Assembly: GCA_943788815.1 (NCBI GenBank) | Contig: CALSRS010000001.1 | Coordinates: 1,301,501 to 1,365,500 of the forward strand | DNA length: 64,000 bases | Origin: an uncultured Gammaproteobacteria bacterium | GTDB taxonomy: Bacteria > Pseudomonadota > Gammaproteobacteria > Eutrophobiales > Eutrophobiaceae | Direction of reading: 5' to 3' | Part shown: piece by piece, positions 8,247-17,343 of the stretch | Position numbering within the stretch: position 1 is the first letter of the stretch | How the letters are laid out: each line of letters starts with the position of its first letter | Notes under the pieces: generated by a model | Database searches by the model: none | The model's input: the letters and a program-made list of their open reading frames with translations, nothing else | Told to the model about the DNA's origin: nothing | Made by a program: the position numbers and the translations under genes

Positions 8247-10328
8247 TTAGTTAGTCACATTCCAGGGAGCGGCCGGGTCACGATAAATAACTTTACCACC
8301 CACTATCGTCACCAGGTTCTTGTTATTCTCAAGCTCTGATTCCGGTTGTTCCAGGTAGTTATTCTCAATAATGGCAATGTCCGCAAACTTACCTACTTCA
8401 AGCGATCCAATATAGTCTTCTGCCAGCATTGAAGCCGCATTGGCATAGGTGAACAGTTTCAAAGCTACCACTCTGTCTACCGCCTCTTCCGGTGCCGAGG
8501 TACGGCCTGCGGCAGTACGGGTGGTAAATAAAGGCATGTGGCGAAACAACAAATCCGGTGGGCCGGCACTGTGGGTCTCTGCAGCTACCCTGACACCAGC
8601 ATCGATTAGACTCTTCATCGGAGCCAGGAACTCATAACCTTCTGGACCATAGAACGTATCGATAATATTGGGTTCGGAGGTCAAGGCACGACGGATCTGC
8701 ATGGGCATGATAATGTTATATCGCTTCAGACCGGCAATAACATCAGGCTCCTTGCCTACCATGGTACCGTGGGCCATAAGGATACGCATCTCGCGTACCA
8801 TCTCTTCGGTTACCGGCCCCTGGGCAACTGCCTCATCCAGATAGCCTATAAACTGCCGCATGCCATGACTACCTACCCCATGAAGTCCAGCAATACGCCA
8901 ACCTTTCATGATGGCATTGTGCATGCCGATAATCTCCGGGGTACGCTGACCTTCAAGTAGAAAACCACAACGTTCCCGAGACTTTGCCTCACTGGCCACG
9001 TCGGGCAGACCCGGCAAGTCCGGACCCAGGCACGCAATCTCCGGTGTATCCCAGGCACCTTCTGAACCTATCCCGTGATTCCATAGCCAGCGGTTACCAC
9101 TGGTAGGTCCGTTAGACCAGTGAGCGCCCATAAATGGGTAAACATTTTCTACAAAATCCGGTGAATGCAATTCGTTACGATGAAACTCGTAAGTGTAGGC
9201 ATGGCGGATGGGTAGTCGGCCATCACGTCTTAATAAATAATGATAGGCACTTAACTGGTGGGGGAAGTCGACACGGGATCCAAATGCGGTAATCCCGGAA
9301 CGGGCCATGTATTCAAATCCTTGCTTAACTGCTTCAGCATATACCGGTGTTGGGTAAGGCTTTTTCAATATCTGTGTCTGCCAGGAATTTTTCTCGCCAG
9401 TTCCCAGAATTCCCCTGCCCCCTGCATTGCGTATATCAGGTCTAAGCGCGTTAACCGTAGCCTCAAGACCGGGCATCCATTCGTTGGTCTGTTCCCATCC
9501 AAGGTCATTGAATATGATGTAGGCATGACTACCAGTGAGTCCCAATAATGCACGGCGTTGGTGAGCCACTACGTCGGCAACCAGGGTATCGTAGTCATGC
9601 TCATTATAGGCAACAGTTGCTTCGCGTAATATCTCAACATCTTTTAGACTGTTGTGCCTGCGCACACTACCATCAGGTTCACGCACATTTCTGACACCCG
9701 CATTGGCAGGGTTGTTGGGTAATGCACCTGTCAAACCAGCACGAGTAAATGTCTGATCAGCCTCGTCAGGGGTCCCTATCCACCCTTCTGCGATATCCCA
9801 GATGGTAGTAACACCTTTGGCGGGATTAGGTTGAAGTTCAATCAAAACCCATTCGCCAGGTCTTATGCCAGCCTCATCTGCATAGCGTGTAATCTTTTTA
9901 TATGTCTCTTCTGGTGTCGCTTCGACCATGATACCCATGGATACATGCTGCAATTGAAGCTCCTGCTCAGGCAGATTTTGTTCAATCAGACTAAATGGAT
10001 GGGTATGACTTTCAATAAATCCAGGGATCAACATCTTGCCGCCGATATCAATGACCTGGGTATTGGGTCCTTTCATAGTGGCCAGATGCTGAGCTGTGCC
10101 AATCGCGAGAATCTTTTCACCTTTTACCGCGATGGCTTCGGCAATCGTGCCTGGGTCATCATTCATTTGATGTTCATCCAGTGTAACGACTATGGCATTG
10201 GTATAGATGGTGTCCGGCCAATTAATAATTTCATCTGGTATCTGCTGGGCGTTCACATAACAACTGAATAAAAAGACTGGCAGAAAAAAGACAGGGAATT
10301 TGTTTGAATTTAAATATTGTATGTTCAT
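8247..10328 (-). CDS. secreted amidohydrolase, YtcJ-like, copy 1
   Basis: This is an amidohydrolase-superfamily enzyme of about 693 residues. The signal peptide (MNIQYLNSNKFPVFFLPVFL...) ends near NAQQ. The metal-binding HxH motif is at residues 108-110 (IESHTHPF) and the C-terminal family signature is SIGSLEVGKFAD-like (GSLEVGKFADIAIIE). The ATG at 10328 was preferred over 10346 because GAGCG lies 5-9 bases upstream and the signal peptide then begins cleanly. Where typical members carry the beta-8 Asp, this protein has AAETHSAGP, so Glu may replace Asp. It is a close paralogue of the gene at 12384-14471, including a 173-base identical tract. The substrate is unknown; family members hydrolyse amide, ester or related bonds. 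Confidence 0.88.
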   Translation of the reverse strand: MNIQYLNSNKFPVFFLPVFLFSCYVNAQQIPDEIINWPDTIYTNAIVVTLDEHQMNDDPGTIAEAIAVKGEKILAIGTAQHLATMKGPNTQVIDIGGKMLIPGFIESHTHPFSLIEQNLPEQELQLQHVSMGIMVEATPEETYKKITRYADEAGIRPGEWVLIELQPNPAKGVTTIWDIAEGWIGTPDEADQTFTRAGLTGALPNNPANAGVRNVREPDGSVRRHNSLKDVEILREATVAYNEHDYDTLVADVVAHQRRALLGLTGSHAYIIFNDLGWEQTNEWMPGLEATVNALRPDIRNAGGRGILGTGEKNSWQTQILKKPYPTPVYAEAVKQGFEYMARSGITAFGSRVDFPHQLSAYHYLLRRDGRLPIRHAYTYEFHRNELHSPDFVENVYPFMGAHWSNGPTSGNRWLWNHGIGSEGAWDTPEIACLGPDLPGLPDVASEAKSRERCGFLLEGQRTPEIIGMHNAIMKGWRIAGLHGVGSHGMRQFIGYLDEAVAQGPVTEEMVREMRILMAHGTMVGKEPDVIAGLKRYNIIMPMQIRRALTSEPNIIDTFYGPEGYEFLAPMKSLIDAGVRVAAETHSAGPPDLLFRHMPLFTTRTAAGRTSAPEEAVDRVVALKLFTYANAASMLAEDYIGSLEVGKFADIAIIENNYLEQPESELENNKNLVTIVGGKVIYRDPAAPWNVTN
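8803..8975. repeat. 173-bp identical tract shared with 12940-13112
   Basis: Within the amidohydrolase pair, bases 8803-8975 and 12940-13112 match at every position, while both flanks show scattered differences. This is a direct repeat about 4.1 kb apart and looks like recent gene conversion or a recently homogenised segment. Confidence 0.85.
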
Positions 10329-10522
10329 GGTGCGCTCGCTTTCCATTATGAATTTAAATTATCAGAATAAACTGAAGATATTGTAATTATATTGATATTT
10401 TTATGTGAAATATTATAACCAATGTTTACCTGTGAATGTGTAAATAAGTGTGATTAGATGAATTAATATTATTACATTTAAATCAACATGTTATATAACA
10501 ACTTCTCCACCAGCAGCAGGGT

Positions 10523-10552
10523 TATGACTTTATGGAATGCTGCCGCTATACT
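10523..10552 (+). promoter_or_regulatory. possible sigma-70 promoter for the alpha/beta hydrolase
   Basis: A good -10 hexamer TATACT lies at 10547-10552, with a weak -35 (TATGAC, 10523-10528) 18 bases before it. It sits about 80 bases upstream of the ATG at 10630. The weak -35 keeps confidence low. Confidence 0.35.
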
Positions 10553-10629
10553 TTATGCATATCAACAGCATCTGGGTTTGCCCATTACGATACTAAACCA
10601 CGGTAATGTTACTTATTAGGGAGAGAATC

Positions 10630-12318
10630 ATGCAATTACGTGAATTAAAATACCATTCAAAATTATTGCTCATTTCAGCAATTATATTTTCCAACTATTC
10701 AGTTACTACGCAGGCACAAGGATTTCGTTCCTGTGATAATTTTCTGCCTGCCCTTAGAACTGTAAGAGATTATCGTATTGGTCCTGAATCATGTCAGATG
10801 CTCGAAACAGAAGTCATTTATAAGGACAAGGAATTTATACGAGTTGATATGGGCATTAGTGGGACCGTGGAAGGCTTTGTCACCCGAGAAGGAGACTATA
10901 ATGAATACCTCACCAACACGCCTGAGCTTGTATTCCCACAGGCACAGGCCTCGGATGTTCAGGAACCCGTATTTGCAGTGGCTAATTACGAACGGGCGCG
11001 GGGTGCAGCTGTCTTGCTTGTTTATCCAAAATCTCGCCGCGACTGGAATGGCAAGCTTTGGGTGACCGCCCATGGTCGAGGTCGTTCTTTTAACAATGGT
11101 TCATTAAAAATCTGGCACAAGTACATGGATCCTGATGACCCCATTGCAACATTCAATAAACTGGAAAAGGCCATGCTGTCATTGGGATATGCCATTGCCG
11201 TGACTCGCCGTACCAGTGAAGAAAATGTGGGTGAGATCATCACTACACTGGAAGACGGTACTGTTGTGGATTGGGCGGCATTTAATGATAGTCACTCATT
11301 AATCAAAGACTATACCGCGATTGCTGAAAACACCCTTAGACGCAGGCTGGGCAAGTCACCAGATAGGACTTTTTTATACGGAAAATCTGCCGGAGCCCGA
11401 TTGGCGAGAGGTTTAAATTATTTTGGAAGCCGCATAAATAAAGACATCAATGGGAACCAGGTATTTGATGGCTTACTGGTTGATGACTCTGCCGCCGGAA
11501 CCTGGTTGCCAGTGGTAATGGAAAACGGTAAAGACGTGTTACTCACTACACCGGAAGAAAAGCAGGCCTTTGTTCCTCAGCTGGAGCTGGTACATCAAGC
11601 TTACTGGAACTTCAATAATCATGATTTACCAGAATTTGTGACCCACAGTTTTCTTGCCAATAAATATAACAATGCCATGATTCTTAAAGAAAAAGGTTTG
11701 ATGGATAAGTTTCGAATGTATGAAATACGACAGTTGAGCCACGATGGAGGTTCATATATGGCTGATGGTAGAAGAGACCGATTACAAATACTCGACCTCT
11801 CTTTGTTGATGGAAGGGGCTATCAAATTACTGGATGCCTGGGTTGAAGGTGAACCGCCACCAGCATCTCGTTCTGACCATCCGGAAATAGGTGATATTAA
11901 TGGCGATGGCAGTATTGATTTTCCTGCCATATCTTATCCGGAAGTAGCCTGTCCGCTAGGTAAGTTTTATCCGTTCCCAAGAAGTGGTTCAGGGGCCACA
12001 ACCTGGGCAGCCTTTACAGGTAATGGAATTGAACCCCGGGATGACAATGGCGTATTTGTGGATATGAATGGCAACGGCCTTTGGGATTTTCGTGAAACAC
12101 CTGAACAAGCCTGGCGTCGCCTCGGAATATTAGCGCCAGGAGAATCCCTGACACGTACCAGATATGTAGATTGTGTTAGAAGCGCAGCATCAACTTTAGC
12201 TGAAGAGGGTTTTATTGATCCTGAAGTCGTAGAAGCCTATGTCATAAACGCCAGGTCAAAAAACCTGACACCAACATCAGATGATGAACACGCATTGATT
12301 TTCTTTTCGCGCTTTTAA
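10630..12318 (+). CDS. exported alpha/beta hydrolase with two EF-hand-like loops
   Basis: The ATG at 10630 follows GGGAGAGA at good spacing; the earlier ATG at 10606 lacks a site. The protein is about 562 residues, with a signal peptide ending near TQAQG. An alpha/beta hydrolase nucleophile elbow is visible in LYGKSAGARLA (GxSxG form). It resembles the 'alpha/beta hydrolase domain' proteins of 500-700 residues found in Gram-negative bacteria. Two calcium-binding-type loops occur near the C-terminus, DINGDGSIDF and DMNGNGLWDFRE, the second fitting the 12-residue EF-hand pattern with Glu at position 12. The gene lies between two amidohydrolases transcribed the other way, so it may act on the same class of substrate. 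The exact reaction is unknown. Confidence 0.75.
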   Translation: MQLRELKYHSKLLLISAIIFSNYSVTTQAQGFRSCDNFLPALRTVRDYRIGPESCQMLETEVIYKDKEFIRVDMGISGTVEGFVTREGDYNEYLTNTPELVFPQAQASDVQEPVFAVANYERARGAAVLLVYPKSRRDWNGKLWVTAHGRGRSFNNGSLKIWHKYMDPDDPIATFNKLEKAMLSLGYAIAVTRRTSEENVGEIITTLEDGTVVDWAAFNDSHSLIKDYTAIAENTLRRRLGKSPDRTFLYGKSAGARLARGLNYFGSRINKDINGNQVFDGLLVDDSAAGTWLPVVMENGKDVLLTTPEEKQAFVPQLELVHQAYWNFNNHDLPEFVTHSFLANKYNNAMILKEKGLMDKFRMYEIRQLSHDGGSYMADGRRDRLQILDLSLLMEGAIKLLDAWVEGEPPPASRSDHPEIGDINGDGSIDFPAISYPEVACPLGKFYPFPRSGSGATTWAAFTGNGIEPRDDNGVFVDMNGNGLWDFRETPEQAWRRLGILAPGESLTRTRYVDCVRSAASTLAEEGFIDPEVVEAYVINARSKNLTPTSDDEHALIFFSRF

Positions 12319-12325
12319 GATTAAA

Positions 12326-12360
12326 AATAAGAAGGGTAACGAATCGTTACCCTTCTTATT
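12326..12360. terminator. bidirectional terminator between convergent genes
   Basis: A 16-base-pair perfect stem (AATAAGAAGGGTAACG and its complement) with a 3-base loop lies between the alpha/beta hydrolase stop at 12318 and the amidohydrolase stop at 12384. The A/T-rich stem ends supply a T-run on both strands. Confidence 0.85.
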
Positions 12361-12383
12361 ATAAATAACCACCATCAGAGGTA

Positions 12384-14471
12384 TTAATTCATAATCCTCC
12401 AGGGGGCATCTGGATCCTGATAAATAACTTTACCACCCACTATCGTCACCAGGTTCTTGTTATTCTCAAGTTCTGATTCCGGTTGTTCCAGGTAATTGTT
12501 CTCGATAATGGCAAAGTCTGCAAACTTACCCACTTCAAGTGATCCTATATAGTCCTCTGCCAGCATTGAAGCCGCATTGGCATAGGTGAACAACTTCAAT
12601 GCCACTACCCTGTCTACTGATTCTTCCGGCGCCGAGGTACGGCCTGCAGCGGTTCGGGTGGTAAATAAAGGCATGTGACGGAACAACAAATCTGGTGGGC
12701 CGGCACTGTGAGTCTCTGCCGCCACTCTCACACCTGCGTCTATAAGACTCCTCATCGGGGCCAGAAACTCATACCCTTCCGGACCATAGAATGTATCAAT
12801 GACGTTGGGTTCAGATGTCAGGGCACGGCGAATCTGCATAGGAATGATAATATTGTAACGCTTAAGGCCGGCAATGACATCCGGCTCCTTGCCTACCATG
12901 GTACCGTGGGCCATAAGGATACGCATCTCGCGGATCATGTCTTCGGTTACCGGCCCCTGGGCAACTGCCTCATCCAGATAGCCTATAAACTGCCGCATGC
13001 CATGACTACCTACCCCATGAAGTCCAGCAATACGCCAACCTTTCATGATGGCATTGTGCATGCCGATAATCTCCGGGGTACGCTGACCTTCAAGTAGAAA
13101 ACCACAACGTTCACGGGACTTGGCCTCTTCGGCAACATCCGGCAGGCCGGGGATGTCTGGCCCCAGGCAAGCAATCTCCGGCGTATCCCAGGCACCTTCT
13201 GAACCTATCCCGTGATTCCATAACCAGCGGTTACCACTGGTAGGTCCGTTAGACCAGTGAGCACCCATAAATGGGTAAACATTTTCTACAAAATCTGGCG
13301 AATGCAATTCGTTACGGTGAAACTCGTAAGTATAGGCATGGCGAATGGGCAATCTTCCTTCCTTGCGTAGTAGATAATGGTAGGCACTGAGCTGATAAGG
13401 AAAATCTACCCGCGAACCAAATGCCGTGATCCCTGAGCGGGCCATATATTCAAACCCTTTCTTAACTGCCTCCGCATAGATCGGCGTTGGATACGCCTTC
13501 TTCAGTACCTGCTCCATCCAGGAACGTTTTTCCCCAGTACCGAGTATCCCGCGCGGGCCAGAATTTCTAATGTCAGGTCTCAAAGCGGTAACAGTTTCCT
13601 CGAGACCCGGTATCATTTCATTCGTTTTAGCCCAGCCAATATCATTAAAAACAATAAATGCATGACTACCTGTGAGTCCCTGCAGTGCCCGCCGTTGATG
13701 GGCAATGACATCAGCAATCAGGGTGTCATATGTTTCTCGGGAGCCATAGTAGTCGTGCGAATTTTCTTCCGCTTCTCGCAGTATCTCCACCTCATTGTGG
13801 GTAATGTTACGTTTGACCAGACCATCTGGTTCACCCACTATCCGGATTCCTGCAGTCGCTGGATTGTTGGGTAGTGCCCGTGACAATCCCTCCCTGGTAA
13901 AAGTTTGATCCGCAGGATCCGGTGTCCCTATCCAGCCTTCAGCGATATCCCATACAGTCGCAATGCCTTTTTCAGGATTGGGTACAAGTTCTATCAATAT
14001 CCATTCCCCGGGCTTAATACCGGCTTCCTCTACATATCGTGCTATTTTGGGATAAGTCTCCTCTGCGGTTGCTTCCACTTGTACTCCCATGGAGATATGG
14101 GGCAAGGCCAGTTCCCGCTCTGGTAGATACTGCTCAAAGGTACTGAAAGGATGAGTATGGCTCTCGATGAATCCGGGTATGAGCATCTTCCCGCCCAGGT
14201 CGATTACTGTTGTATCCGGCCCGCGCATTTTAGCAAGCTCGTTGGCACTGCCTATGGCTTGTATCACCTCACCATTAACGGCGATCGCTTCAGCAATAGT
14301 GCCTGGATCATCGTTCATAGCATGCTGATCAAGTGTCACGATAATGGCGTTGGTATAAATAGTATCCGGCCAGTTAATAAGCTGCTCGGGTATCTGTTGC
14401 GCATGTGAAAGATTTGCCAGAAAAGTCAGACAGGTAAATAGCGTGATTTTAAGACCGTGTGATCTTTGCAT
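12384..14471 (-). CDS. secreted amidohydrolase, YtcJ-like, copy 2
   Basis: This 695-residue paralogue of the enzyme at 8247-10328 matches it closely from end to end. The signal peptide ends near SHAQQ. HxH is at residues 105-107 (ESHTHPF), followed by the same HGVGSHGM, LMAHGTMVGKEPD and GSLEVGKFAD motifs and the same AAETHSAGP where an Asp is usual. Compared with copy 1 it has a short insertion near residue 230 (HDYYGSRETYD). An AT-rich 145-base gap with no clear hairpin separates its start from the TonB receptor gene end at 14617. The start follows GGGGGAGAACA. Two near-identical secreted enzymes in tandem suggest dosage or slightly different substrate ranges. Confidence 0.88.
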   Translation of the reverse strand: MQRSHGLKITLFTCLTFLANLSHAQQIPEQLINWPDTIYTNAIIVTLDQHAMNDDPGTIAEAIAVNGEVIQAIGSANELAKMRGPDTTVIDLGGKMLIPGFIESHTHPFSTFEQYLPERELALPHISMGVQVEATAEETYPKIARYVEEAGIKPGEWILIELVPNPEKGIATVWDIAEGWIGTPDPADQTFTREGLSRALPNNPATAGIRIVGEPDGLVKRNITHNEVEILREAEENSHDYYGSRETYDTLIADVIAHQRRALQGLTGSHAFIVFNDIGWAKTNEMIPGLEETVTALRPDIRNSGPRGILGTGEKRSWMEQVLKKAYPTPIYAEAVKKGFEYMARSGITAFGSRVDFPYQLSAYHYLLRKEGRLPIRHAYTYEFHRNELHSPDFVENVYPFMGAHWSNGPTSGNRWLWNHGIGSEGAWDTPEIACLGPDIPGLPDVAEEAKSRERCGFLLEGQRTPEIIGMHNAIMKGWRIAGLHGVGSHGMRQFIGYLDEAVAQGPVTEDMIREMRILMAHGTMVGKEPDVIAGLKRYNIIIPMQIRRALTSEPNVIDTFYGPEGYEFLAPMRSLIDAGVRVAAETHSAGPPDLLFRHMPLFTTRTAAGRTSAPEESVDRVVALKLFTYANAASMLAEDYIGSLEVGKFADFAIIENNYLEQPESELENNKNLVTIVGGKVIYQDPDAPWRIMN
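12940..13112. repeat. 173-bp identical tract shared with 8803-8975
   Basis: This is the second member of the direct repeat inside the amidohydrolase pair. Identity is total over the tract and drops at both ends, as expected for gene conversion. Confidence 0.85.
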
Positions 14472-14616
14472 TGTTCTCCCCCGTAAGTTATTTATATAAC
14501 TATGTTATGAGTATGCGTCCTGCATTCATTAAATAACATTATAGCCAGATTTATAGAAATAATTTAAACGGGGAGATTTACAGGCAAATGGGACTAATTT
14601 TTAGCTGAATTTATTA

Positions 14617-16725
14617 TTAAAAAGACCCTGTCGCTCTAAAAAAAATCCTCTGACCCGTAAACCCACGGCGTAATTCACGGCGTTGTACCGGTGTCAAGGA
14701 ACGTTCGCCGACATAAACAGTACGATCTCGTTCCACAAGGTGATCCAGCAGATTACTACCTTCAAGCGTTAACTTGATACCAAACCAACGTGAGGTCTCT
14801 ATAAATGCAGACATGTCATATCCTTCATTAAAGATGTCCAGCTCATTCGCCTTATAGCGAACCCGTTCATCACGTTCTGCTATCCCTAATCCCCATGATA
14901 TCCTGGCCGCCTCAATATCCTGGCGAAAATCAATATCTATTGCATAACGGTTTTCATTTAGAAATCCTACATCTCCTCTGAATCCACCTTCACCTGATAG
15001 TCGTCGATTTATTCTGGTAACCGGGTCAACCACTGTGGAATCCTGCCAACGGGCATTAAATGATAATTGAGCATCATCTATACCAAATTTATCGAGAGGA
15101 AATGTAGTTTCCAGGATCACTCCCCAGCGTCTACCATCACCAATATTTCCTGGTGCCTCAACGGTGGCCCCAAGGGGTAGTAGATCGAGCACATCTTTAA
15201 TCCAGTGATGGAAGCCAGTAATTTTGACGACACCCACCTCACCAAAGCGCCGTTCATGACTCAATTCAGCGACCCAGGTACTATCTGGATGTAAATCAGG
15301 ATTTCCTAATGCCACATCATCATCCTCAAATACCGTGGCGCTGACAAAATCATTAAAATTAAGCTGTGCTACCTCTCGCTCCGCCCTTAAGCGCGTCTGA
15401 CTTCCTTGCCTGGCTGAATGAGTAATGATTGCTCTGGGTTTGATAAAAGAAAAAGTTCGTTCAAGAATTGAGTCACCCATTTGGGAGATGGTAGAACTCT
15501 CCCAACCCAGTCCTGCATCAAAATCAAATTGGCCCAATGACCACGAATCCTGAACCTGAATATTCCAGCGCACCTCTTCAACCCGGGTATTTCCACCGGG
15601 GACATTTATGACGACAGGACCGGCTCCAGTGTCATCAGTAAATATCTGCGAGTTATCCAGAATATTCTCTGCGCGCTCAAAATCAGTTTGAATGGCGTGA
15701 CCTGAAAATCCACTCCAATCCGTTTCCAGGCGCGCTATAAATTCAGAATTGGAAAATTTTTCATCCTCTAATTGAAAACGGGTTTGCCCTCCATTTACAT
15801 CCAGATCTCGTTGTGAGACCAAGGGATCACCATCCAGTAATGAATATAAAATAATCGCCTTACCCAATAAATTTTCATTCAGTGAACGCTCAGCGTCAAA
15901 CCCCAGTTCCAATCTCTTATTGCGGCGTATCGTTGTGATCAACTCTTGTCGTGGTTCTTCTCCTGGAATTTGCGAGATGCGATCAATGGTAAATAAGATG
16001 TCTCTATTTTCCAGCCCTATACGGGAATTGAACGTTAGAAATGTTTTGCCCAACCAGGATGAGGAATTAAAATATCCGTTTGTCGTTGGGCCGTCTGCGT
16101 TATCAACATTTGTTCGAATCTCGGTAAGTACACCATCACCATCAAAGCGCTCTATGGTTGCCGGGTCACCAAATTTTGCCCATCGAAAATCAGCACCGAC
16201 ATTATATTCCATCGTTCCCCAGCGATCTGATAATGAAATACTACCTCCAGGTGAAGTACCTGTGCCCACAGTCTCTCGTACCTGGACTTCCCAACGTATG
16301 GTTGCCGGGGCATTTTCATTGAGGATGACATTTACCACCTGTATATGACCTTGTAGGTCTATGTCCCTGACCTTTATGCGAATTAATTCAATGCGCTCAA
16401 CAAGATCGGCAGATATTCTACCCAATATAGCAGAGGGGCTATCCTGTTTAGTGCTAGGCCGCCTGTCATTTATCAGGATGTTTCCTACCGCTGTGCCAAA
16501 ACCGCGCAGGTTCCCACCATCATCAGGTGTAAATCCTGGTACCCGTCTCACCATCTCCAGGGCAGTGTTAACCTGATAACGACTAAAAAAGTCGGAGGTA
16601 TAATTCACAATATCCTGGTCCGAATTATTCGTGACGGACGTTTCATCTATCTGTGCGAAAACGTTCGCAGATAGTACAAGTGACATTAATGCATAGACAA
16701 AAACGAACCTTAAGAAAAAGGTCAT
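14617..16725 (-). CDS. TonB-dependent receptor, short type
   Basis: The protein is about 702 residues from the ATG at 16725, which has GGGAGC seven bases upstream; the ATG at 16743 would put that site inside the gene. The signal peptide ends near NVFAQ. The plug domain shows NTALEMVRRVPGF, GNILINDRRPSTKQDS and RIELIRIKVRDIDLQGH, followed by a beta-barrel ending in RIFFRATGSF. It is the same type as the receptor at 1-1289, and both start with a short linker rather than the long EVVVTAQRR leader of the big receptors in this window. Its position beside secreted amidohydrolases suggests it imports their substrate or product; this is inference. Confidence 0.87.
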   Translation of the reverse strand: MTFFLRFVFVYALMSLVLSANVFAQIDETSVTNNSDQDIVNYTSDFFSRYQVNTALEMVRRVPGFTPDDGGNLRGFGTAVGNILINDRRPSTKQDSPSAILGRISADLVERIELIRIKVRDIDLQGHIQVVNVILNENAPATIRWEVQVRETVGTGTSPGGSISLSDRWGTMEYNVGADFRWAKFGDPATIERFDGDGVLTEIRTNVDNADGPTTNGYFNSSSWLGKTFLTFNSRIGLENRDILFTIDRISQIPGEEPRQELITTIRRNKRLELGFDAERSLNENLLGKAIILYSLLDGDPLVSQRDLDVNGGQTRFQLEDEKFSNSEFIARLETDWSGFSGHAIQTDFERAENILDNSQIFTDDTGAGPVVINVPGGNTRVEEVRWNIQVQDSWSLGQFDFDAGLGWESSTISQMGDSILERTFSFIKPRAIITHSARQGSQTRLRAEREVAQLNFNDFVSATVFEDDDVALGNPDLHPDSTWVAELSHERRFGEVGVVKITGFHHWIKDVLDLLPLGATVEAPGNIGDGRRWGVILETTFPLDKFGIDDAQLSFNARWQDSTVVDPVTRINRRLSGEGGFRGDVGFLNENRYAIDIDFRQDIEAARISWGLGIAERDERVRYKANELDIFNEGYDMSAFIETSRWFGIKLTLEGSNLLDHLVERDRTVYVGERSLTPVQRRELRRGFTGQRIFFRATGSF

Positions 16726-16875
16726 TGTTATAGCTCCCGACATGGTGATTCGAAATTATTAATTATGGGATAGAGTACGTGAATACAAATGCCGTTATGC
16801 ATAACTGCACGGTTTTTTCACACTTTACGAAATAACAGACTCTGTAATGACGATAATTCTTCCTGAATTTACAGT

Positions 16876-17250
16876 CTATTCATCCGAAGAGGCAGCAAAT
16901 CCGTTTAGTGACAACAAATATGCCATTACATCCAGATACATTTCTTCAGATAAACTTCCTGGTGAATCCTGGGGCATCGTAGTACTGATCAGATCGTAAT
17001 AATCACTAAGGAGTGCTTCGGTGTCATCGGACTGCTTAAATATGGTACGAAAATCTCTTGGGATATGACAATTTCGACAAATGCTGGTGAATGTGTCCTT
17101 ACCGCTTTGAGATTGCTCCGCTGTAAATACACCCTGTAATATTCCTTGTGATACTTCTTCTTGAGCTGTAGTCGTTGCACAAGCGACCATCAAAACAGTG
17201 ACAGGTATTAAAACTAATTTATACAATAAGTACTTATTTATTTTCTTCAT
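16876..17250 (-). CDS. small cytochrome c, possible lipoprotein
   Basis: From the ATG at 17250 the protein is about 124 residues. The N-terminus MKKINKYLLYKLVLIPVTVLMVACATTT looks like a lipoprotein signal with Cys after MVA, although the box is not ideal. One heme motif, CRNCH, is followed by a likely axial Met in STTMPQDSPG and a C-terminal helix (YLDVMAYLLSLNG). This is the class I monoheme pattern. The longer reading to 17340 adds a segment without signal-peptide character. The gene directly follows the lipoprotein amidohydrolase gene, which ends at 17344, so the two are probably co-transcribed and membrane-anchored together. Confidence 0.82.
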   Translation of the reverse strand: MKKINKYLLYKLVLIPVTVLMVACATTTAQEEVSQGILQGVFTAEQSQSGKDTFTSICRNCHIPRDFRTIFKQSDDTEALLSDYYDLISTTMPQDSPGSLSEEMYLDVMAYLLSLNGFAASSDE

Positions 17251-17343
17251 TTTTAAAAAAATGCCATTTATCAAAAATCGACCTACATAATAATTTATAT
17301 AATTTGAAAGTGCACCAATTAGACTGCCATAACAACTCAATGC

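Noticed and set aside
12675-13097. 140-codon open frame on the plus strand, similar to one at 8769-8960
   Set aside because: The similarity only reflects the conserved amidohydrolase coding sequence on the other strand.
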